Shown here: piece by piece, positions 32,624 to 37,229 of the stretch
Position numbering within the stretch: position 1 is the first letter of the stretch
Layout of the letters: every line of letters begins with the position of its first letter
Source: an uncultured Lachnospiraceae bacterium
GTDB taxonomy: Bacteria; Bacillota; Clostridia; Lachnospirales; Lachnospiraceae
Assembly (NCBI GenBank): GCA_944376425.1
Contig: CALWCS010000084.1
Span: 1-37,229 of the forward strand
Length of the DNA: 37,229 nucleotides
Reading direction: 5' to 3'
Program-made: the position numbers and the translations under genes
The notes under the pieces: generated by a model
What the model was told of the DNA's origin: nothing
Database searches by the model: none
Seen by the model: only the letters and a program-made list of their open reading frames with translations

Positions 32624-33427
32624 ATGACGAATGAAATTAAAATGGTAGCTGTTGACATAGACGGTACTTTTGTACATTCCGACTATACTTACGATATTGA
32701 GCGTTTTAAGCGGATATTTACACGTATGAAAAGGGTGGGCTGTAATTTTGTTGTGGCAAGCGGAAACCAGTATTATCAGCTGAGAGATCTTTTCCCGGGA
32801 TATTACGATGAAATGTCTTTTGTAGCTGAAAATGGGGCTTTTGTAAAAGATCGTGAAGAATTAATCTTTACTGCCAACATGCCAAAAGAAACGGTACACC
32901 TTGTTCTTGATATATGCAGAGAGTATCCGGAAATCTTAAACGTTTTGTGCGGCGTCAACAGTGCCTATTGTCAACGAGGGACTGTAAGCCAGAAATTTTT
33001 TGAGCTTACAGCTATTTATTATCATCGTTTGAAATGGGTGGAAGATTTGAAAGAAGTAAATGATCAGATTTTAAAATTTGCCCCGACAGTTCCAGAAGAG
33101 AAAACAGATCTATATTATGATATGTTTTGTGAAAAATTAAAAGGTAAAGTAGAACCTACCACAAGTGGACATGGTTCTATTGATTTAATTATGCCAGGCT
33201 GTCATAAAGCGTCAGGGCTGAAAAGACTTGCAGAACGCTGGGGGATTTCCCCTGAACAATGTGTGGCATTTGGAGACGGCGGAAATGATATAGAAATGTT
33301 AGAATATTGCGGACATAGCTATGCTATGGGAAATGCTCCTGAAAGAGTAAAAAATGCTGCAAAAGATATCTGTCCTTCCAATGAAGAGGATGGGGTACTG
33401 GTCACGTTAGAAAAAATTTTTCTATGA
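32624..33427 (+). CDS. Cof-type HAD-IIB phosphatase (267 aa)
   Basis: The ATG at 32624 follows GAGAGGA; the open frame upstream to 32480 has no ribosome binding site. Motif I is VDIDGTF with the nucleophile and acid Asp, motif II is VVASGNQYYQL, the Lys of motif III is in HKASGLKRL, and motif IV is FGDGGNDIEMLEYCG. A cap domain of type C2B lies between them. Such enzymes dephosphorylate small metabolites such as sugar phosphates, pyridoxal phosphate or FMN; the substrate cannot be told. It is a lone gene, divergent from the acetyltransferase. Confidence 0.92.
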   Translation: MTNEIKMVAVDIDGTFVHSDYTYDIERFKRIFTRMKRVGCNFVVASGNQYYQLRDLFPGYYDEMSFVAENGAFVKDREELIFTANMPKETVHLVLDICREYPEILNVLCGVNSAYCQRGTVSQKFFELTAIYYHRLKWVEDLKEVNDQILKFAPTVPEEKTDLYYDMFCEKLKGKVEPTTSGHGSIDLIMPGCHKASGLKRLAERWGISPEQCVAFGDGGNDIEMLEYCGHSYAMGNAPERVKNAAKDICPSNEEDGVLVTLEKIFL

Positions 33428-33459
33428 GAATGAAACTATGTACTTTTGTATCGATTTTT

Positions 33460-33501
33460 GATGCTGCCACGCTAATACTACAAGTAAAGTATGGCAGCAT
33501 C
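33460..33501. repeat. Perfect 10-bp inverted repeat without T run
   Basis: GATGCTGCCA (33460-33469) and TGGCAGCATC (33492-33501) flank a 22-base loop that holds TACT/AGTA. Neither strand has a T run after the stem, so it is not an ordinary terminator although it lies between convergent genes. Confidence 0.65.
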
Positions 33502-33612
33502 GTAGCCTGTAAGAAACGGTGTCTGGTCTATTGTTCGTTTGTTTACGAAACGCAACTCGCTGTTTTGCAAATGCTGAATGAGTGACTGCTGATACAGGCA
33601 TAGCAGTAACAT
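33478..33612 (-). pseudogene. Small ORF or gene remnant (44 aa) next to the inverted repeat
   Basis: On the minus strand an ATG at 33612 opens MLLLCLYQQSLIQHLQNSEL and continues RFVNKRTIDQTPFLTGYDAA, ending ILYL with its stop codon inside the hairpin loop. There is no ribosome binding site. The composition looks protein-like, and the QTPFLTGYDAA segment seems vaguely familiar from short hypothetical ORFs of related bacteria, so it may belong to a dispersed repeat. A second frame on the same strand (MPVSAVTHSAFAKQR) is also open, so coding is uncertain. Confidence 0.35.
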
Positions 33613-33650
33613 AGAGCTGCAAAAATGGATAGATATTCTTAAGCAATCTG

Positions 33651-34253
33651 TTATTTTGCAGATAGCTGCATCTGTGAGAAATATGTTGGCACGTCGTTAC
33701 AAAGCATTGTCCCACTCATAACACAAGCACCGGAAGCACCTGTTTTTCTTACGGCTTTTATATTTTCACTGTTGATGCCGCCGATGGCATAGACTGGAAT
33801 CGAGACGCTTTCACATATTTTCTGCAAAAAATCGAGTCCTCGTCCTGGCAGACCTTTCTTGCAGTCTGTATCAAAGATGTGTCCTGCAATGATATAAGAA
33901 CATCCCAGTTTTTCGGCCTCAATGGCATCTTCTGCGGAATGGCAGGATGTGCCAAGCAGAGGAAAAAGACGTTTTTCCTCTGCTGAAAGACTGCGAAGGA
34001 CGGGCAAAGGCAAATGTAAGGAGGAACTGCCTAATTTTTTCGCTGCCTTTACAAAGCTGTGAAGAATACAGGGGACACCATGTTTCTTGCACAGTTCCAT
34101 CACAGCAGCGGCAAGTTCTGCATATGCGTCTTCTGTCATATCTTTCTCACGAAGCACAATTCCGGCAGGATGAGCGGAAGCTATTTTTTCGATGCGGACC
34201 AAAAAGTTTTCTTTACAGAGAAAACGATTTGTTATACATAAAATATCAGACAT
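33651..34253 (-). CDS. thiE: ThiE/TenI-family protein, thiamine phosphate synthase-like (200 aa)
   Basis: The ATG at 34253 overlaps the thiH stop (ATGTCTGA), giving coupling. The TIM-barrel has CITNRFLC at strand 1, GIVLREKDM, then SLHLPL, GTSCHSAEDAIEAEKLGCSY, the phosphate-region GHIFDTDCKKGLPGRG, and YAIGGINSENI with its glycine loop. ThiE joins the thiazole and pyrimidine phosphates; TenI isomerises thiazole carboxylate. The FDTDCKKGLPGRG motif is closer to the TenI-like branch common in clostridial thi operons, so either role is possible. It is the last gene of thiSFGHE; no terminator is obvious directly after it. Confidence 0.85.
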   Translation of the reverse strand: MSDILCITNRFLCKENFLVRIEKIASAHPAGIVLREKDMTEDAYAELAAAVMELCKKHGVPCILHSFVKAAKKLGSSSLHLPLPVLRSLSAEEKRLFPLLGTSCHSAEDAIEAEKLGCSYIIAGHIFDTDCKKGLPGRGLDFLQKICESVSIPVYAIGGINSENIKAVRKTGASGACVMSGTMLCNDVPTYFSQMQLSAK

Positions 34254-35499
34254 ATAAATAATCATTCAGGACAGGCTGCAGCCCTTCCTCTGTTATGTCA
34301 TGATACATTTTTTCAAGACTGCGATTATCATCAATTTCAAACTGTTCATCTCCGGCAGCAGCGTCCGACTCCTTTCCTGTGTATTTAGTTTCATGATCAC
34401 CGATACCTGTAGAAACGCCTGCCGAAACTTTTGTAGCAGCAATCTTTACAATTCCATTACGGAACTGTGCGCTTTCACGAGAAGAAACTGTAATACCTAC
34501 GAAAGGCAGAAAAATACGATAGGCACAAATAATCTGACAAAGTTGTTTTTCATGGACATCCAGAGGATTGATCTTATCGTTATTGATAATAGGCCGAAGT
34601 CTTGGACAGGACAATGACATTTCAGCATACGGATATTTGCGCTGCAGATAATAAACGTGCAGAGCACTTGCCAGGGCGTCTTTGCGGAAATCAGACAGTC
34701 CAAGAAGCGCGGAAAAGGCTACTCCGCGCATACCTCCGCGAAGAGCTCTCTCTTGTGCATCGAACCGATAAGGCCATACTCGTTTATGTCCAAGCAAATG
34801 AAGGGTTTCATATTTGTCGGCATCGTAAGTTTCCTGGAAAACAGTAACATAGTCCGCACCGCATTCATGGAGATAACGGTATTCATCCGTATTGACAGGA
34901 TAGATTTCAAGTCCTACCATCCGGAAATATTTTCTTGCCAGTTTGCATGCTTCCCCGATATAAGAAACATCGCTCTGGCTGCGGCTTTCTCCTGTGAGGA
35001 TCAGTATTTCTTCCATACCGCTTTTTGCAATTACTTCCATTTCATGTTCAATCTGCTCCATTGTCAGTTTCATGCGGTGAATGTGATTATAGCAGTTAAA
35101 TCCACAGTAGACGCAGTAGTTTTCACAGTAATTGGCGATATAAAGCGGAGTAAACAGATAGACCGTATTTCCAAAGTGCTTACTCGTTTCCAATCTTGCA
35201 CGCTGTGCCATCTGTTCCAGAAACGGTTCAGCTGCTGGAGAAAGGAAAGCTTTAAAGTCTTCAATGGAACACGTCTCGTGTTCGAGCGCAGTTATTACAT
35301 CTTTTTCTGTATATTTTGAGTAATCAAAAGAATTCATCTGTGCCATCACATTGGAACAGACATCAGATTCTATTTTTTCCATTCCAGGCAGATACTCCAT
35401 GTGATTTTTCCGAAAGGAAGGATCGGACTCCAAACGATGCTTTTTCTCTAATGCCTTAGGAGATAAAAACTCTGAATCAATAAAAAATTGGTTTTCCAT
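34246..35499 (-). CDS. thiH: 2-iminoacetate synthase ThiH, radical SAM (417 aa)
   Basis: The radical SAM motif CENYCVYCGF (Cys-x3-Cys-x2-Cys) binds the 4Fe-4S cluster. ILILTGESRS supplies the SAM-binding GE motif. The chain also shows EIYPVNTDEYRYLHECG, TVFQETYDADKY and LSCPRLRPI, all typical of ThiH. The enzyme cleaves tyrosine to dehydroglycine and p-cresol under anaerobic conditions, in place of the oxygen-using ThiO route. Together with ThiG and ThiS it makes the thiazole ring. The start lies 18 bases after thiG. The length is usual for clostridial ThiH. Confidence 0.95.
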   Translation of the reverse strand: MENQFFIDSEFLSPKALEKKHRLESDPSFRKNHMEYLPGMEKIESDVCSNVMAQMNSFDYSKYTEKDVITALEHETCSIEDFKAFLSPAAEPFLEQMAQRARLETSKHFGNTVYLFTPLYIANYCENYCVYCGFNCYNHIHRMKLTMEQIEHEMEVIAKSGMEEILILTGESRSQSDVSYIGEACKLARKYFRMVGLEIYPVNTDEYRYLHECGADYVTVFQETYDADKYETLHLLGHKRVWPYRFDAQERALRGGMRGVAFSALLGLSDFRKDALASALHVYYLQRKYPYAEMSLSCPRLRPIINNDKINPLDVHEKQLCQIICAYRIFLPFVGITVSSRESAQFRNGIVKIAATKVSAGVSTGIGDHETKYTGKESDAAAGDEQFEIDDNRSLEKMYHDITEEGLQPVLNDYLYV

Positions 35500-35517
35500 A
35501 GATACACCTCTTAATCA

Positions 35518-36288
35518 CTAATCACGAAGAAATCCAGTCAGCGGATCAGAAGCAGAAGCCCCGCGGGAAAGAACTCTGCCAAGACCAGAAAGATATGCTT
35601 TTCGTCCGGCTTCAATGGCTTGACGGAATGCAGAAGCCATCATTGGGAGATTGCCGGCAGTAGCAAGTGCTGTATTTGCCATAATGGCAGCAGCGCCCAT
35701 TTCCATAGCTTCACAGGCCTGTGGAGGTCTGCCGATTCCAGCATCCACGATAATAGGAAGATCGATCTCGTCAATCAGAATCTGGATAAAATCCTTTGTG
35801 GAAAGACCTTTATTAGAGCCGATCGGAGAAGCAAGAGGCATGATAGAAGCAGCCCCTGCATTTGCAAGGTCCCGGGCTGTATTGAGATCCGGATACATGT
35901 ATGGCATTACGATAAAACCTTCTTTGGCAAGTATCTCGGTTGCCTTGATTGTTTCCTGATTATCAGGGAGGAGATATTTAGAGTCACGCATAATTTCAAT
36001 TTTGACAAAGTCTCCGCAGCCAAGTTCACGGGCAAGCCGGGCAATACGGATGGCTTCATCAGCAGTTCTGGCGCCGCTTGTGTTTGGAAGCAAGGTAATG
36101 CCTTTTGGAATAAAATCCAGAATGTTTTCCTGATCTTTGGTGTTTGCACGGCGTACGGCAAGCGTAATAATTTCAGCGCCAGCATCTTTGACTGCCGCTT
36201 CAATAAGGTTTAGAGAATATTTCCCTGAACCAAGAATAAAACGGGAATGAAATTCATGTCCGCCGATCATAAGTTTATCATTATTCAT
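35518..36288 (-). CDS. thiG: Thiazole synthase ThiG (256 aa)
   Basis: The TIM-barrel protein begins [19 protein letters not shown] and contains [55 protein letters not shown], and the phosphate loop [20 protein letters not shown] with [11 protein letters not shown]. The Lys in VKIEI forms the Schiff base with deoxyxylulose phosphate. It condenses this sugar with dehydroglycine from ThiH and sulfur from ThiS thiocarboxylate. The start ATG overlaps the thiF stop by eight bases. Confidence 0.96.
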   Translation of the reverse strand: MNNDKLMIGGHEFHSRFILGSGKYSLNLIEAAVKDAGAEIITLAVRRANTKDQENILDFIPKGITLLPNTSGARTADEAIRIARLARELGCGDFVKIEIMRDSKYLLPDNQETIKATEILAKEGFIVMPYMYPDLNTARDLANAGAASIMPLASPIGSNKGLSTKDFIQILIDEIDLPIIVDAGIGRPPQACEAMEMGAAAIMANTALATAGNLPMMASAFRQAIEAGRKAYLSGLGRVLSRGASASDPLTGFLRD

Positions 36289-36952
36289 TTGTTTTTCCTT
36301 CTTTACTTTTTGTATTTTCTTTATCTGCTAAAATCCGCAGAACCATATGTGCCTGATGTGCGGCACAGAGCATAACGCGGGAGGATACAAGTCCGATGCC
36401 GCCGGATACATCACTGACTTCATCACCGCAAAGATAAAATTTTTTTGTAATTTTTCGGGTTTTAATATCATTGGCACTGCCAAGACCGGCCATACCGGAT
36501 GCTGCTATCAAATACTTGTCCGGCATCTTTTCGAGGACGATATCTGTCAGCATCGCTTTCGCTTCCGGCTGATCAAAGGCTTCACAGATGATATCTGCAT
36601 CTTTGAGAAGCTCTGGCGCATTCCTTTCCGTAATACAGACTGTATGTGTCTTAAGATGAATATACGGAGCGATTTCTTTTAAATTTTCAGACAGTGCATC
36701 TGTTTTATAGCGGCAAATCTGGGAAGCTTTATATTGCTGACGGTGAAGATTCGTGATATCTACCCGGTCAAAGTCAATTAAAATCAGTCTTCCAATCCCT
36801 GCACGGGCAAGAGATACGGCGATGTTGGAACCAAGTCCTCCCAGTCCGCATATGGCAACCGAAGCTGATGAAAATCTGTCCTGCAGTTTTTTACCGTGTC
36901 GCTGCTCTAAGGCACGAAGCATATCTTCTTGTGAGGGAATCAGATCAGCCAC
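36281..36952 (-). CDS. thiF: ThiF/HesA-type sulfur-carrier adenylyltransferase (about 223 aa)
   Basis: An E1-like enzyme with the nucleotide loop [14 protein letters not shown], the [15 protein letters not shown] segment with catalytic Asp and Arg, and [14 protein letters not shown]. It adenylates the ThiS C-terminus before sulfur loading. The usual zinc-binding Cys pairs of long ThiF proteins are lacking, as in short clostridial versions. The start is uncertain: a GTG at 36952 overlaps the end of thiS and keeps a conserved-looking IPSQEDML, while an ATG at 36922 gives a shorter protein starting [10 protein letters not shown]. The longer form is given. The open frame further upstream lies inside thiS and is not coding. 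Confidence 0.85.
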   Translation of the reverse strand: MADLIPSQEDMLRALEQRHGKKLQDRFSSASVAICGLGGLGSNIAVSLARAGIGRLILIDFDRVDITNLHRQQYKASQICRYKTDALSENLKEIAPYIHLKTHTVCITERNAPELLKDADIICEAFDQPEAKAMLTDIVLEKMPDKYLIAASGMAGLGSANDIKTRKITKKFYLCGDEVSDVSGGIGLVSSRVMLCAAHQAHMVLRILADKENTKSKEGKTNE

Positions 36953-37139
36953 CTCCCACAAAACTGACAACTTCCACACTGTCTCCGTCCAAAAAGACAG
37001 TGTTGTCATACTGGGCTTTTGGTACAATCTCTCCATTTCGTTCCACTGCGACCCGTTTAGGATCATAGTTTGCGGCGGAAAGATATTCTATAACGGTTTT
37101 TCCAGCAATATCAATATCTCTTCCGTTGATTTTTACCAT
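36945..37139 (-). CDS. thiS: Sulfur carrier protein ThiS (64 aa)
   Basis: A small ubiquitin-fold protein with start [39 protein letters not shown] and the essential C-terminal Gly-Gly, which is adenylated and thiocarboxylated. The ribosome binding site GGAGGT lies 8 bases before the ATG. It is the first gene of the thi operon and overlaps thiF. Confidence 0.93.
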   Translation of the reverse strand: MVKINGRDIDIAGKTVIEYLSAANYDPKRVAVERNGEIVPKAQYDNTVFLDGDSVEVVSFVGGG

Positions 37140-37156
37140 TTGATATACCTCCGGAT

Positions 37157-37191
37157 AAAAATAAAAAAGAAGCTACTGATTTAATAACTTC
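37157..37191 (-). terminator. Terminator in the thi leader (riboswitch expression platform)
   Basis: On the minus strand GAAGTTATT (37183-37191) pairs with AGTAGCTTC (37169-37177), with two G-U pairs and a 5-base loop, followed by TTTTTTATTTTT (37157-37168). It stops transcripts before thiS, as expected for a TPP-controlled leader. Confidence 0.75.
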
Positions 37192-37209
37192 CAGTTAAAA
37201 ATACTTTTT

Positions 37210-37229
37210 TTTCAGACATTCCTACTTTG
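37210..37229 (-). promoter_or_regulatory. Probable 3' end of a TPP riboswitch, cut by window edge
   Basis: The last bases on the minus strand read CAAAGTAGGAATGTCTG, close to the AGCGTAGGGAA 3' strand of TPP (THI-box) aptamers. They stand directly before a terminator and the thi operon. The conserved core lies outside the window, so this is inference. Confidence 0.5.

Noticed and set aside
34657..35319. 220-codon plus-strand frame opposite thiH
   Set aside because: Antisense shadow of thiH with low-complexity Phe/Cys-rich translation.
1..37229. CRISPR arrays, tRNA or rRNA genes, integrases, phage genes
   Set aside because: No regularly spaced repeats, no RNA gene signatures and no recombinase motifs were found on either strand.

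Overview
The window looks like chromosomal DNA from a low-to-moderate GC gut Firmicute, most likely a Lachnospiraceae-type anaerobe (inference). The grounds are AGGAGG-type ribosome binding sites, TTGACA-17-TATAAT promoters, a CIRCE element, YesM/YesN-type two-component pairs, large secreted family 3 glycosidases, an anaerobic thiamine-thiazole operon with ThiH, and a purine module made of a PurO-like cyclohydrolase plus a stand-alone AICAR transformylase. No rRNA, tRNA, CRISPR array or complete insertion sequence was seen.

Layout. 1-5320: the end of one circularly permuted GH3 gene, a small membrane protein gene, and a complete secreted permuted GH3 gene. 5321-8200: a four-copy operator-like motif, then a MacB/FtsX-type ABC exporter. 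8250-10400: an Lsa-type ABC-F gene behind a long leader that looks like an antibiotic-responsive attenuator, followed by a histidine kinase remnant. 10501-12902: an SDR epimerase, a CmpB-like membrane protein and a small Cys-rich protein. 12979-15152: a ZTP riboswitch followed by purO-like and AICAR transformylase genes. 15196-15645: an hsp20 gene. 15920-19593: a YesM/YesN two-component pair and a small membrane protein. 19662-23372 (minus): a third secreted permuted GH3 with Ig-like tail repeats, divergent from 23610-28434, a solute-binding lipoprotein plus a second YesM/YesN pair. The shared intergenic region carries 22-bp-spaced direct repeats of the kind AraC-type regulators bind. 28545-29212 (minus): a VOC protein gene and a deleted marR gene behind a consensus promoter and palindromic operator. 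29238-30626 (minus): tandem hsp20 genes behind a CIRCE-controlled promoter. 30897-32365 (minus): a DUF1989 protein, a small doubtful ORF and a GNAT acetyltransferase. 32624-33427: a HAD phosphatase. 33651-37229 (minus): thiS-thiF-thiG-thiH-thiE/tenI behind a terminator and what looks like the tail of a TPP riboswitch cut by the window edge.

How it works together. The carbohydrate part is three large GH3 enzymes with two sensor/AraC pairs. In the second pair a binding lipoprotein is encoded with the kinase and regulator but without permeases, which suggests a sensing role. The metabolic part is vitamin and purine synthesis under metabolite riboswitches (ZTP, probably TPP). Stress and defence functions are hsp20 under HrcA, an ABC exporter, and an ABC-F ribosome-protection gene. 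The strongest candidates for something under-described are the ABC-F leader (three-codon uORF, terminator, interlocking repeats), the binding protein-kinase-regulator-GH3 unit with its direct repeats, the four-copy TCATASNAAA cluster, and the deleted marR gene that keeps its promoter and operator.
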